A DNA stretch of 64,000 nucleotides from a virus. The position numbers and the translations under genes were made by a program. Below the pieces are notes generated by a model. It was not told the origin of the DNA. It saw only the letters and a program-made list of their open reading frames with translations, and did no database searches. The stretch covers positions 1-64,000 of IMG/VR virus record IMGVR_UViG_3300031951_000001; one strand, written 5' to 3'. Positions 8,660 to 17,267 of this stretch are shown piece by piece; position 1 is the stretch's first letter, and each line of letters opens with the position of its first letter.

Positions 8660-8906
8660 AAACCCAATCGTTATACCTTTACCAAAAGGTGAAACAATAG
8701 AGGTTTTTTTGGATTATTACGAAAAAGATAACACTGACACAATCTTACCAACTTACCATAAATTCAAAGGGTTTTATTACGATAAACCATCTCTCGGTTA
8801 CCTCACAGACAAAATCATAAATTACTACGTTTATAAGTTTTTCAAGAGCCACGTAAGATTTTTCTCAATCGAAGGTGATGTTGCCCTGAAATTAGACAAA
8901 AGGTAA
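8631..8906 (+). CDS. Small protein of unknown function (91 aa)
   Basis: Starts inside the preceding gene (ATG 8631; a second ATG at 8637 is equally possible). Beta-rich, aromatic composition (YYDKPSLGYLT, YYVYKFFKSHVRFF). No family recognised. Confidence 0.6.
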   Translation: MEMILKIHSKNPIVIPLPKGETIEVFLDYYEKDNTDTILPTYHKFKGFYYDKPSLGYLTDKIINYYVYKFFKSHVRFFSIEGDVALKLDKR

Positions 8907-8927
8907 TATTTATAGTAAAATATTCAA

Positions 8928-9383
8928 ATGAAAGACGAATCTAAATTAAAACAAGCCCTCCTCGAAGAAGTTAAGAAGAGAGGATTGTTAGAACAGGAAG
9001 AAAAACCATCAGGAGGAATGAAAGACATTATATCGGCGGCATTACACTCCAGAACTCAAGTACATATTTTTCATCTTCAAACGGACTCACAATCATCATT
9101 TGCTGAACATATGGCGTTAGGTGGATACTACGATGGTATAGGTGACTTGATTGACGGTTTAGTTGAAAGTTACCAAGGAAAACACGGAATTATCAAAGGA
9201 TATAGTATCGATAAGACACAAGATTATGAGAACGTAAAACAAGTTATATCTTATCTTGAGAAGGTTGATTCGATTATTGAGAAATCACGTAAATCAGTTA
9301 AAGAATCATACCTACAAAATCAAATAGATACCGTTCAGGAGTTAATCTATTCGACATTATACAAACTTAAGTTTTTGAAGTAA
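8928..9383 (+). CDS. DUF5856-like, ferritin/Dps-like helical protein
   Basis: A 151-residue protein with a late-type box shortly upstream. The segment TQVHIFHLQTDSQSSFAEHM followed by GGYYDGIGDLIDGLVESYQG resembles the four-helix phage family DUF5856, where spaced His, Glu and Asp residues recall Dps/ferritin-like iron sites. The N-terminal 30 residues (KLKQALLEEVKKRGLLEQEE) carry LLE triplets compatible with the leader/cleavage pattern of this phage. Function is inferred as a DNA-protection or structural helical bundle; it is not proven. Confidence 0.55.
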   Translation: MKDESKLKQALLEEVKKRGLLEQEEKPSGGMKDIISAALHSRTQVHIFHLQTDSQSSFAEHMALGGYYDGIGDLIDGLVESYQGKHGIIKGYSIDKTQDYENVKQVISYLEKVDSIIEKSRKSVKESYLQNQIDTVQELIYSTLYKLKFLK

Positions 9384-9402
9384 AACAATTATTCTTATCT
9401 TT

Positions 9403-9434
9403 GACCCTCACTTAACAGTGGGGGTTTATTTTTT
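9403..9434 (+). terminator. Rho-independent terminator
   Basis: Stem CCCTCAC/GTGGGGG (one G-T pair) with a 6-nt loop followed by TTTATTTTTT. Confidence 0.75.
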
Positions 9435-9452
9435 AATGATATTTATAAACAA

Positions 9453-9998
9453 ATGAACAGATTAGATAATTCAGTACTATCATACATTTCTACCGTTTCA
9501 GACGTTTCTGATTGCGATTTGAAAATCGAAGAACATGATGGGCAGAAGTTTTTGATTCTATACGTTGATGTCCCAAAAATTGACTACAATAATCCTAGTT
9601 TTGATACGAATTATCGTCGAAAAATTTTAGGGACTGACCTTAGAATGGCTCACCGAATACCAGGATTGGTTTCCTCAAGAGTATTTTTAAATCGTATGGT
9701 GAATGAAGCAAAAAAGTTTTTTGGAGATGAAATAAAGTATGAAACGGCTTTCTTTCCAAAGAATTACGAGTATTTAGATGAATATGAAAAGGAAATAGAA
9801 AAAATTGCTAAGGAAGTTGAACCACAAATGGATATTGAGATTGTTTGGGACCAAGATTATGCTGTACCTATTTTGAAATTTTATTTCAATGGTAAGATGG
9901 ATATTGAAACAAAAGACAAACTTTCGAAAAAAATAAAAGAAAGAATTAATTTAGATACTTTCAGAACAATTTTGGTTCACAACCCAAAAAAATCTTAA
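9453..9998 (+). CDS. Late protein of unknown function (181 aa)
   Basis: Preceded by a late-type box a few nucleotides before ATG. No leader tag. Two similar halves can be suspected: each has a beta-rich segment ending in a lysine/glutamate helix (NEAKKFF; DKLSKKIKERI), and the phrases KFLILYVDVP and VPILKFYFNG are alike. No enzyme motif. It converges with the next minus-strand gene with a 4-nt overlap. Confidence 0.65.
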   Translation: MNRLDNSVLSYISTVSDVSDCDLKIEEHDGQKFLILYVDVPKIDYNNPSFDTNYRRKILGTDLRMAHRIPGLVSSRVFLNRMVNEAKKFFGDEIKYETAFFPKNYEYLDEYEKEIEKIAKEVEPQMDIEIVWDQDYAVPILKFYFNGKMDIETKDKLSKKIKERINLDTFRTILVHNPKKS

Positions 9999-10669
9999 AA
10001 CTCAACGTAACCAACTGTTCCATCACTTAATTCATCCTCAACGTTTTCTTCATAGTCCAATTCGATTGTTCTTTCTTTAGAATTTATAATGAATTTACCT
10101 TGAGAACCCTCATTAATTTCCCAACCACCTGGTAATTTGTCGTAACACCAATCTTCTAAAGAGGCGGGAACTGGTTTATTACCAACACCGAAAACTTCCA
10201 TGTGGTCGCCAATATAACCTGAATCACCACCACCGTTGAATTCTAATTTTGCGGTATCACCACCCAATTCATTAAATACATCATCCATAACACCCTCGAA
10301 ATCACCTTCCTCATCGGACCATTCATATTTAGAGTCGTTAGTAGAATATTCTTTGTGATATCCATCAATCTTCAATTTACGTTCATTTACATCTATTTCG
10401 AATATTAATGTTCCATTTCCTTCATAATCGTAATAATCTAACATTTCTGTGCCACGAATAATATATTCTATCAAATCACTAATCTTATCGTAAGTGTCGA
10501 TTCTTGTGCCACTATCTGAATACCAATAGTTATCTACGTAGTCTATAGTACCATATTCGGCTAGATAAACATACCCGAAGGCGGTTTTAGCTCCGTGACT
10601 ACCACAATAATATGAGAACAATTTAAGTGTTTTTAATTGTTCAGGACTTAAGTTCAAATTTTTTACCAT
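9995..10669 (-). CDS. Acidic protein of unknown function (224 aa)
   Basis: Very acidic, with many Asp/Gly and Tyr residues. The N-terminus (LNLSPEQLKTLKLFSYYCG) is helical; the middle contains repeated EYxxxD strands and FNGGGDSGYIGDH. It resembles no family I can name with confidence. It is followed in the same direction by a DUF6915 gene upstream (10683-11033), 13 nt apart, suggesting one transcript. Confidence 0.6.
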   Translation of the reverse strand: MVKNLNLSPEQLKTLKLFSYYCGSHGAKTAFGYVYLAEYGTIDYVDNYWYSDSGTRIDTYDKISDLIEYIIRGTEMLDYYDYEGNGTLIFEIDVNERKLKIDGYHKEYSTNDSKYEWSDEEGDFEGVMDDVFNELGGDTAKLEFNGGGDSGYIGDHMEVFGVGNKPVPASLEDWCYDKLPGGWEINEGSQGKFIINSKERTIELDYEENVEDELSDGTVGYVEF

Positions 10670-10682
10670 ACCAATAAATATT

Positions 10683-11033
10683 CTAATCTAAATTTAAGTC
10701 CAATGTTCGTAACATCCACATTGGTTTTTCTTTGGATTCTATGGCTTGTATCCATTCACGAGCCGATGGTATATGATTATAACAATCCTCCTTAACGTGT
10801 TGCTCCCCAACGTAACGAGTATATACAGTTTTACCGTCACTATTTACGAATGACATACCAAACTTCTTTTCACACTCAAATATTCCTTCAGAGTGGTGTC
10901 TCATTATTCTATGATATGAACTACCAATCCATGCTTTGGTTTCATCGAACCAATTGTGAATATCTATGTAATCTTCTACCTTACCACCAAACTTTTTGAC
11001 TGAAGATTTTGCGTGTTGTAATGGGTGAGCCAT
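10683..11033 (-). CDS. DUF6915 family protein
   Basis: A 116-residue protein with the family pattern MAHPLQHAKSSVKKFGGKVE, IHNWFDETKA, HRIMRHHSEGIFECEKKFG and YVGEQHVKEDCYNHIPSAREW. Members occur in bacteria and phages. The clustered histidines (HRIMRHHSEG, GEQHVKED) suggest a metal-binding or catalytic site, but the function is unknown to me. Divergent from the tagged gene at 11069. Confidence 0.75.
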   Translation of the reverse strand: MAHPLQHAKSSVKKFGGKVEDYIDIHNWFDETKAWIGSSYHRIMRHHSEGIFECEKKFGMSFVNSDGKTVYTRYVGEQHVKEDCYNHIPSAREWIQAIESKEKPMWMLRTLDLNLD

Positions 11034-11068
11034 ACCTAAAAATAGTAATTACGATTATATTTATCAAT

Positions 11069-11608
11069 ATGAAGTTTATTATTAACGAACGCCAATATAA
11101 AATCATAAATGAACAGTTAGGATATTCTTCAGGAGGTTATCCTGAAGTTATGAAAACTAGTCAAAAAGAATTTGAAAAGCAATATCCTACTTTAACAAAT
11201 TTTTTAAGAGATTTATCCTTATGGTTTGTTCCATATATCGGTCCGTATTTGGTGGCGGCCAAAGGTACTTATGAAGGTATTGAATCCATAAAAAAAGGAG
11301 ATAATTTTATGGGTATGGTACAATTAATAACCAGCCCTTTGGCATTAGGAAAATATTTGAGGTTTGCCAAATTATACGGAATGGAACAAAATGAATTTAT
11401 GAAAATGTTAGAAATGATATATAAAAGTGGACTACCTGTTTTAAAAAATGAAGGGGTAGAGCAATTTTTTAGGTGGGGACAACAAAATTTCGGAACGACC
11501 AAATTTAATGCTTTTGTCGAAAACATAAAAGATACAACACAATTACAGAGTTTTTTAAACAGTTTAAATGATGAAGAAAAGAAAAAAATTGAAATTAAAA
11601 AAACATAA
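11069..11608 (+). CDS. Tagged late protein with membrane-inserting segment
   Basis: ATG 11069 lies 4 nt after a late-type box; an in-frame start at 11009 would read through the promoter and is rejected. The leader MKFIINERQYKIINEQ has two I-N-E triplets (ending at E7 and E15). Residues about 50-95 hold a hydrophobic Gly/Pro-rich stretch (WFVPYIGPYLVAAKGTYEGI and MVQLITSPLALGKYL) that resembles the one in the 3345-4469 protein. Inferred: a packaged protein that may enter or cross membranes. Three nucleotides separate it from the next tagged gene. Confidence 0.75.
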   Translation: MKFIINERQYKIINEQLGYSSGGYPEVMKTSQKEFEKQYPTLTNFLRDLSLWFVPYIGPYLVAAKGTYEGIESIKKGDNFMGMVQLITSPLALGKYLRFAKLYGMEQNEFMKMLEMIYKSGLPVLKNEGVEQFFRWGQQNFGTTKFNAFVENIKDTTQLQSFLNSLNDEEKKKIEIKKT

Positions 11609-11610
11609 TT

Positions 11611-12162
11611 ATGAAGTTTATAATCACTGAAGAACAACAAGATAGATTAAGTGCTTACGACAAAGCTCAAAAAATGTTTTTTAAGTATTGGGATAAGAAT
11701 GGACCCAAAGTTGACGATATGTTTTTTAAGTTGTTTGGTTTTACCAATTTTGGTTTAGAAATAGGTGGAAATGTCTTGAGGAGGGGTAATATCTATAGAA
11801 TGTTAATAAATTGGTATGGAGGTAAAAATGCGAAATTAAAGGCGATTGAAATGTTGAAAGAAAAAAACTTCACCGTTAATTATTGTGGTGGTTATAACTT
11901 TGATTTTAGTGTTATTGATTATACGGTTGAGGAAGATACGGGTGAAATTTATGTAACTGCCAAACCTGACATTGAAAACGGCACTGTAATATTAATCATG
12001 GTAGGAGGTGAGAGTCAATCATTAAAAGATGCTTTGAATAACGAAGAGTATGGATGGGAGATAGAAGGAGAAATAGCCGATTGTATCTATGAATTATTAC
12101 ATCAAAAAATCACAGAAACAACCGGCTATGAGATAGGAGTTGAAAAATTAATTATCGATTAA
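11611..12162 (+). CDS. Tagged late protein (183 aa)
   Basis: Leader MKFIITEEQ with I-T-E at residues 5-7. The body has an aromatic helical first half and a beta-rich second half ending EIGVEKLIID. It shares a transcript with the gene at 11069. No domain recognised. It converges with the YkuD-like gene with a 4-nt overlap. Confidence 0.7.
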   Translation: MKFIITEEQQDRLSAYDKAQKMFFKYWDKNGPKVDDMFFKLFGFTNFGLEIGGNVLRRGNIYRMLINWYGGKNAKLKAIEMLKEKNFTVNYCGGYNFDFSVIDYTVEEDTGEIYVTAKPDIENGTVILIMVGGESQSLKDALNNEEYGWEIEGEIADCIYELLHQKITETTGYEIGVEKLIID

Positions 12163-12767
12163 GAAATATCAGTCGATTCCAACAAAGTGTATGAGAATTT
12201 GTTACCGTGAATTTTAGCGGCTTTTCTACAAATTGACATAAACGCATCAAAATCCTTTACTCTTTTGAATACTTGACAACCTTCAGACCAGTTTTCAACC
12301 CACTGAGAGTCTTGACCTGCTTTGTGAATATTAATACCGAATACACCAGTATCGGTAACTTTTTCTTCAAAAATTAAATCTTTGTTAGCGTCTCTCCAAA
12401 CGGTAACTTCACCTAATCTTTGGCAAAGAGCCTCATATTTTCCCTGATGTTTGTCTATTTTCCAAACACCTCTGTATTGGTTAGGAACCAATCTAGCAAC
12501 ACCTTTTTTATTGTGGAATTGTTGAACCCCTTTCTTACCTGGGTCAGTCGTTGCGTTCCAACAGTAAAACTGCCAGTTTCCTGATTCATCTTTGTATGAG
12601 ATTGTAAGACAATCATCAAATACATTTGTAACTTTGTTTTTAATTGATGGATGACTATTTCTAACACCAACAATGTTAACATCATAACCTTGATTATCTG
12701 CGTCTTCAAACCATTTGTAATTCTTTGATTTTACCGCTCTTTCAATTTGTTCTCTTGTGTAGCACAT
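12159..12767 (-). CDS. YkuD/L,D-transpeptidase-like protein, possible lysin
   Basis: A 202-residue protein. Near the C-terminus it shows FGINIHKAG followed 10-15 residues later by WSEGCQVF. This matches the H...S-x-G-C catalytic arrangement of L,D-transpeptidase (YkuD)-like cysteine enzymes acting on peptidoglycan peptides. The preceding region (CLTISYKDESGNWQFYCWNA, then RGVWKIDKHQGKYEALCQR) is beta-rich. No signal peptide or N-terminal anchor is present, so release would need a holin or virion delivery. Call rests on one motif only; a structural role is an alternative. Confidence 0.45.
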   Translation of the reverse strand: MCYTREQIERAVKSKNYKWFEDADNQGYDVNIVGVRNSHPSIKNKVTNVFDDCLTISYKDESGNWQFYCWNATTDPGKKGVQQFHNKKGVARLVPNQYRGVWKIDKHQGKYEALCQRLGEVTVWRDANKDLIFEEKVTDTGVFGINIHKAGQDSQWVENWSEGCQVFKRVKDFDAFMSICRKAAKIHGNKFSYTLLESTDIS

Positions 12768-12822
12768 AATAATTATTTTTTTGTTTTATTTAACGATAAA
12801 TATTTATTAAAATATAAAGTGA

Positions 12823-13218
12823 ATGAGAAAAATCAGACAAATAATATTAGAAACGGCAGCTGAAAGGTTAATTGAGTTAATTAAAGATGACTTAAAAGGT
12901 AACAAAGAATATAAAGGTCGTTATAGTTTACCTTACTCTGATTCTAATGATGACATGGTTGATTTTATTATCACTTATCATGTCACCAAAGTTAAACTTT
13001 GGAAAACATTGACCCCACAATTTAGTTGTGCTTTTGAAGGCACCGTTTATATATCGGTCGACAACGTTTCAGTTGGTTTTGAAGGAACTGAGGATTGGGA
13101 AACCGCACATATACACGACTTACCAAGTTGGGTGGAGGAAGATTTCCAATATTCAATAGAAGAAAGATTAAAAATGTATCCAATCTGTGTAGATGTTGAT
13201 TATGATACTCAAAAATAA
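12823..13218 (+). CDS. Tagged late protein (131 aa)
   Basis: N-terminus MRKIRQIILETAAERLIELI has I-L-E at residues 8-10, a divergent form of the leader. A late-type box (AATATTTATT) lies upstream in the divergent spacer with the YkuD-like gene. The body is beta-rich and ends VDVDYDTQK. Unknown function. Confidence 0.65.
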   Translation: MRKIRQIILETAAERLIELIKDDLKGNKEYKGRYSLPYSDSNDDMVDFIITYHVTKVKLWKTLTPQFSCAFEGTVYISVDNVSVGFEGTEDWETAHIHDLPSWVEEDFQYSIEERLKMYPICVDVDYDTQK

Positions 13219-13221
13219 AAA

Positions 13222-13250
13222 AACCCCTCGTTTCGGAGGGGTTAATTTTT
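13222..13250. terminator. Bidirectional terminator between convergent genes
   Basis: An 8-bp stem AACCCCTC/GAGGGGTT with a short loop, A-rich on the left and T-rich on the right, lies between convergent genes at 12823 and 13623. Confidence 0.85.
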
Positions 13251-13263
13251 TTAGTCTATCAGT

Positions 13264-13623
13264 TTAGGCCTTAATTTTATAAGTCCTCAAACAATGTGCT
13301 GACCAAGCCAACAGACCGATTAAAATCGGCATGAAGACACCGTAACCTTTCAGATAAGAAAGGTGTAGAGCTACCGCTCCTGACATCATTGCGGTAATTC
13401 CAATTGCTCCAAAGATGGACGTTCTTGGATAAACCAAGAGAGCTAATGATGTCAATTCAAAAGCACCAATCCATGTCATGTGAGGAACCAACCAAAATAA
13501 AGTTAGATTCATTGTCATTTCCTCTGTGTGAGCAATTTTACCAAAACCGCTCATCCCAAGCATAAACACCACAACTGCGGTGATAAGCCATCCTAAATTT
13601 TTAAGTGTTAGATATTTTTTCAT
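13264..13623 (-). CDS. DoxX-like membrane protein
   Basis: The ATG at 13623 begins MKKYLTLKNLGWLITAVVVF; a host-type box (TATATTTG) lies 5 nt upstream, so the longer frame to 13812 is rejected. The 119-residue product has four hydrophobic helices and the DoxX-like pattern GMSGFGKI, then GAFELTSLALLVYPRTSIFGA, then MSGAVALHL. DoxX-like proteins are small quinone-linked or unknown-function membrane proteins, common in Bacteroidota. Looks host-derived. Confidence 0.75.
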   Translation of the reverse strand: MKKYLTLKNLGWLITAVVVFMLGMSGFGKIAHTEEMTMNLTLFWLVPHMTWIGAFELTSLALLVYPRTSIFGAIGITAMMSGAVALHLSYLKGYGVFMPILIGLLAWSAHCLRTYKIKA

Positions 13624-13669
13624 ACGGCAAATATACACAACAAATGTTATTATGTCAATATTTATGAAT

Positions 13670-14791
13670 ATGAGTTTGAAAATGTACGAACAAGAAGAAC
13701 CAAAGAAATCATCAAAAGATGAAGCATTGTTAAGTTTAATTGATGACTTCAATAATAACGAACTTGATTTAGAATTTTTGGATAATTTCATGGGTGGTTT
13801 GGAAAACTTCATATCACTTTTACAAAAGAAAGGTTGGTTAGATTTATTAGACCCTTTTGCTGAAGGGGCTCAATATATTCAAAATTCGTTATTATATTCT
13901 TTCTATAAAAATGACCCTGACTTTATATATGAAATTATAGAACATTACTTATCTGATATTACAAAAGTCGGAGAAGAATATTATTATGACGCTGATTATT
14001 CCGAACTCGCAAGCATGTTTCAAAGAGGTAATAGAGACATCGGTGAAAAAACAATTGAAGATATTTTGAGCGGTGAATATGATATCTATCAACATGGAGG
14101 TTATGATTCGGATGATGAATATAGAGACGTGTATGATAATTTGGACCACTACGCGAAAAGTGTGGTTGATGAGTTTATTGTAAATGAACTCAAAGCTATG
14201 GGAGTTCTGAAATTTTCTATATATAAAAGAACACCTGAATCATTAAAAGAAATTGCCGAGGAACAAGGTAGTGAAAATGAAATAAAATTGACCGATGAAA
14301 TAATCACCCGTTTGATGTCAGATGACGAGTGTCTTGAATATTTGATTAATAAAGAATTGGATGAGGTGAGAAGTAATTTGAATATGATATTTTCAAGTTG
14401 TTATGGAGATGGTTTGGTTGATTCGTGGTATAAAAGTTTATGGTATGAATTAGAAGGTGTTGTTGTTGATAATAAAGAAGGGGAGGTTTACACTTATAAA
14501 AAATATGGTTGGTCTAAAAATAATACAAGAGAAACCATCACGGCTTACGGTAAAAGATTTAAGGTAACCAAATGTGTTTATGATGTTGTTAAGGGTTGGT
14601 TGGATAGGAATAAAGGTAGAGATGGATACAGCGATAATACAATTGAATATTTTGCTACCTACACTAATCTACTTAAAGATTCTATGGATTACGGACCCAT
14701 GAATTGGTTGAGAGTACCACATTTAGCTGAATGGCCTGACAATAGAGAGTTTGAGAAGTGTATGAATAATAGTGTTGAAAGTTATTTTTAA
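13670..14791 (+). CDS. Large acidic late protein of unknown function (373 aa)
   Basis: The ATG at 13670 follows a late-type box by 4 nt; the frame upstream to 13580 overlaps the promoter and is rejected. The protein is acidic, rich in Asp-Tyr pairs, and helical at both ends. MSLKMYEQEEPKK at the start lacks the I/L-x-E leader. No domain recognised. Overlaps the next start by one base (TAATG). Confidence 0.7.
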   Translation: MSLKMYEQEEPKKSSKDEALLSLIDDFNNNELDLEFLDNFMGGLENFISLLQKKGWLDLLDPFAEGAQYIQNSLLYSFYKNDPDFIYEIIEHYLSDITKVGEEYYYDADYSELASMFQRGNRDIGEKTIEDILSGEYDIYQHGGYDSDDEYRDVYDNLDHYAKSVVDEFIVNELKAMGVLKFSIYKRTPESLKEIAEEQGSENEIKLTDEIITRLMSDDECLEYLINKELDEVRSNLNMIFSSCYGDGLVDSWYKSLWYELEGVVVDNKEGEVYTYKKYGWSKNNTRETITAYGKRFKVTKCVYDVVKGWLDRNKGRDGYSDNTIEYFATYTNLLKDSMDYGPMNWLRVPHLAEWPDNREFEKCMNNSVESYF

Positions 14792-15189
14792 TGGAATACA
14801 AAATTGAAGAAAATAGAATCAATAATTTAGTTTTCGATTTCTTGGAAGACTATTTTAAGAGTGATGAGATTCATTACCATAATCCATACGACCAATATAG
14901 AGATGAGTGGGGAGATGAGGTTGAGGGCGAAAACCCCAATGTAATTGAATATTATATAGGTGATTACTATGAAGACGATTTATTATTCAGATTATACTTC
15001 AAAGATTATTGGACTGGTACAAACTCAACTGCCGACAAGAGAAGAAGTGAATCGCCATTATTAACAATAGCGGATAATGATTTAGAAGATTCATTGAATG
15101 GAATGTTCAGCGAACAGAAAGTTTGGGAAGAAGGATTCAAAGTTTGGTTTACTCACAAATTTGATTTGAAAATAAACAGAATTAGATAA
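14791..15189 (+). CDS. Relative of the ITESKL paralogue family (132 aa)
   Basis: Begins MEYKIEENRINNLVFDFLED, which matches the MKYLITESKLxxIVFxYLDN start of the paralogues at 31.6-34.2 kb, but with the I-T-E triplet replaced by IEE. The C-terminus (VWFTHKFDLKINRIR) matches the family's closing amphipathic strand. Function unknown. Confidence 0.6.
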   Translation: MEYKIEENRINNLVFDFLEDYFKSDEIHYHNPYDQYRDEWGDEVEGENPNVIEYYIGDYYEDDLLFRLYFKDYWTGTNSTADKRRSESPLLTIADNDLEDSLNGMFSEQKVWEEGFKVWFTHKFDLKINRIR

Positions 15190-15196
15190 ATTTGTA

Positions 15197-15204
15197 TATA
15201 TTTG
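15197..15204 (+). promoter_or_regulatory. Host-type -7 box
   Basis: TATATTTG is followed by an A-rich leader and an ATG 15 nt downstream, driving an exported protein. Confidence 0.65.
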
Positions 15205-15219
15205 TAAAAAAAATCAAAA

Positions 15220-15603
15220 ATGAAGAATTTTATAATCACAATCCTGTTTTCACTTCTCACACTAATTTCTTTTTCACAAGATACAAGATTTGGTAGAGCT
15301 TATATGTATTACACTGGTTACAATGATGGTACCGAAGTAGTATGGAATCAATACCCAACCAAGTGTGATGTACTAGTACAGATAGAACCTGCTGAAATAA
15401 ACATTTACAGCGAAATACCGCAAACGTACCACATCATTCAAATTGATGTGAGAGAAGAAAATATGGCACGATGGACCGCAGTTAATAAAGATGGTGTCCG
15501 TTGTTATGTATATATGGGAAAATATGGTGAGTCAAATGAATTGGGTCTTACCATAGAGTTTAACGATTACGCTTGGACTTACGTTGTGGTATCTACTGAT
15601 TAA
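15220..15603 (+). CDS. Exported protein of unknown function (127 aa)
   Basis: N-terminus MKNFIITILFSLLTLISFSQ is a typical Bacteroidota Sec signal peptide with cleavage expected near SFSQ. The mature part is beta-rich and aromatic, with two cysteines. It starts from a host-type promoter, unlike neighbouring late genes. Convergent with the next gene (4-nt overlap). Confidence 0.7.
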   Translation: MKNFIITILFSLLTLISFSQDTRFGRAYMYYTGYNDGTEVVWNQYPTKCDVLVQIEPAEINIYSEIPQTYHIIQIDVREENMARWTAVNKDGVRCYVYMGKYGESNELGLTIEFNDYAWTYVVVSTD

Positions 15604-16355
15604 CTTAAATGTCTTGAAAGACAAATCGCAGCTTCTCTAGCATCCTTCCAATCTTTAATAACCTTTTTACCACGTTTATTAAACGGGATAACAGATTTGA
15701 TACCATCAGAAATCATCCACTTCTTATCAAATGGGTCTGCCTTATCCAATGAATTCTGATAATCGTAATAGAATTTATCCCATTCTTGTTGAGTGTAATC
15801 ACTTCTGTTTGGTAAATAATAGTTATCGAAAACTCTGTCACCTATTTTGAACAACGCACCACTACGGTGGGTATAACCAAAATAACCCTCAACATTATCG
15901 TTTTCAATTTGCTCGGTCACAAAATGCTCATACTCATCAAGTATATAATTTTTTAATCTAATGTTTGGGGTATATGTTTTCAATTTCAAAGCAACACCGG
16001 AAGGGTATTCCTGACAAACATAAAACTTGTTGTTGTAATACCACCAACCTGTTTTAATATCACCGATATACACCCCATTACTTGACATAAATGAATTTGG
16101 AAGTTGATTTTCCCCATCTCGGGAAGTATAAGTTCCAATCTTACCACCAGTATATTTGGTAATTAACTTAATACATTCACTATTAACAATCCATCCTTCC
16201 TCATTACGATAAGGTATCATACGGCTAACTAATTTGGTAAAACCAAGATTGAGATGTATTTTATTCAATAAACCACCACTACCACCTATGTAATGTGGGT
16301 ATTTTTCAAATTTTAGCTTTATATTTCCTACGTATGGTGTGTGGTTCTTTATCAT
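15600..16355 (-). CDS. Protein of unknown function (251 aa)
   Basis: The frame opens at 16382 (MFRFDYILRM), but that codon run overlaps a host-type promoter (TTTG about 20 nt upstream of TATATTTTG). The ATG at 16355, starting MIKNHTPYVGN and 5 nt after the box, is therefore preferred. The protein is rich in Tyr, Gly and Lys, with no recognised motif; the C-terminal 40 residues are basic (FNKRGKKVIKDWKDAREAA). Confidence 0.6.
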   Translation of the reverse strand: MIKNHTPYVGNIKLKFEKYPHYIGGSGGLLNKIHLNLGFTKLVSRMIPYRNEEGWIVNSECIKLITKYTGGKIGTYTSRDGENQLPNSFMSSNGVYIGDIKTGWWYYNNKFYVCQEYPSGVALKLKTYTPNIRLKNYILDEYEHFVTEQIENDNVEGYFGYTHRSGALFKIGDRVFDNYYLPNRSDYTQQEWDKFYYDYQNSLDKADPFDKKWMISDGIKSVIPFNKRGKKVIKDWKDAREAAICLSRHLS

Positions 16356-16412
16356 ACGCAAAATATAATCAAATCTGAACATAAAATCAAACCTTAATAT
16401 TTATATTATACA

Positions 16413-16862
16413 ATGGAAAATCCCGAATTACCCGAAAATATTAGAAAAGGAGTTGATTTATCTGTAAAGGCCCTCAAAAAAGTATATCCCTTTATTCTTG
16501 GTTGGGAATTGAGTGATACTTGGTATCAGTATAATACAACATTATATATTGAGTTAATAATGGATTTTGAAAAACTATCAGAAATTTTTACTTGGGAACC
16601 CTCACGGTATTTTATGAATAGAGTAGAAAGGGGTGAAGAAGTAAAATCCCCCGCAACACTGGTACCATTTGAATGGGGTGAGTATGGTTCTGAAGAATTT
16701 GAAACAAAATCGGAAATATCACATAAGTTGGGTAAAGACATTCGTAAAGCTCTAAATCAAGCTTATGATTTCTTACCTGATGGATATAAGAAAACTTGGG
16801 AAACTAGCTTCGGGAAAAGTCAATCAGAACTCGGAGTTGATTATTACATATTCAAACCCTGA
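16413..16862 (+). CDS. Late protein of unknown function (149 aa)
   Basis: A late-type box (ATATTTATATT) lies a few bases before ATG. Starts MENPELPENIRKGVDLSVKA; no I/L-x-E leader triplet in the canonical place. Aromatic alpha/beta composition; no motif recognised. Convergent with 16844-17221 (19-nt overlap). Confidence 0.6.
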   Translation: MENPELPENIRKGVDLSVKALKKVYPFILGWELSDTWYQYNTTLYIELIMDFEKLSEIFTWEPSRYFMNRVERGEEVKSPATLVPFEWGEYGSEEFETKSEISHKLGKDIRKALNQAYDFLPDGYKKTWETSFGKSQSELGVDYYIFKP

Positions 16863-17221
16863 TTTTCGTGTAACCATTTAATGGTGATATCACCAATACC
16901 GTTCTTATCATTTATAAATGACATCATAGATTTTACCTCCTTTTCAATAATAACCCTGAGTTGTTTATTGGCCACTATTTTACCCCTTCTAAATCCTTTA
17001 GGGGGTGAATGCCAAACGTTAGATATGGACCACCACTGACATTCGTTTAAATTAACGGTAATGTCGTATTTGGTGTCATATCGACTATAATAATCCTCAA
17101 CTACATACTTAAGTTTTTTTTCTTTGACTTTAACCAAAGTAAATTTTCCTTTGAATATTTGAGTTCTAAAAACAAATTCTTGACCCAAGATATATTTTTT
17201 GAAATTGCTAATGTTACTCAT
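16844..17221 (-). CDS. Basic protein of unknown function (125 aa)
   Basis: Starts MSNISNFKKYILGQEFVFRT; a host-type box (TATCTTTG) precedes the ATG by a few bases. Beta-rich with a lysine-rich middle (KVKEKKLKYVVEDYYSRYD). The C-terminal part (SFINDKNGIGDITIKWLHE) resembles that of many phage hypotheticals. No function assigned. Confidence 0.6.
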   Translation of the reverse strand: MSNISNFKKYILGQEFVFRTQIFKGKFTLVKVKEKKLKYVVEDYYSRYDTKYDITVNLNECQWWSISNVWHSPPKGFRRGKIVANKQLRVIIEKEVKSMMSFINDKNGIGDITIKWLHENQGLNM

Positions 17222-17267
17222 GAGGCAAAGATATGAAAAAATATTTTATACTTTATATTTATAGACA

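Noticed and set aside
12455-12709. Second minus-strand frame inside the YkuD-like gene
   Set aside because: Lys/Ser-rich shadow frame; the main frame carries the motif.
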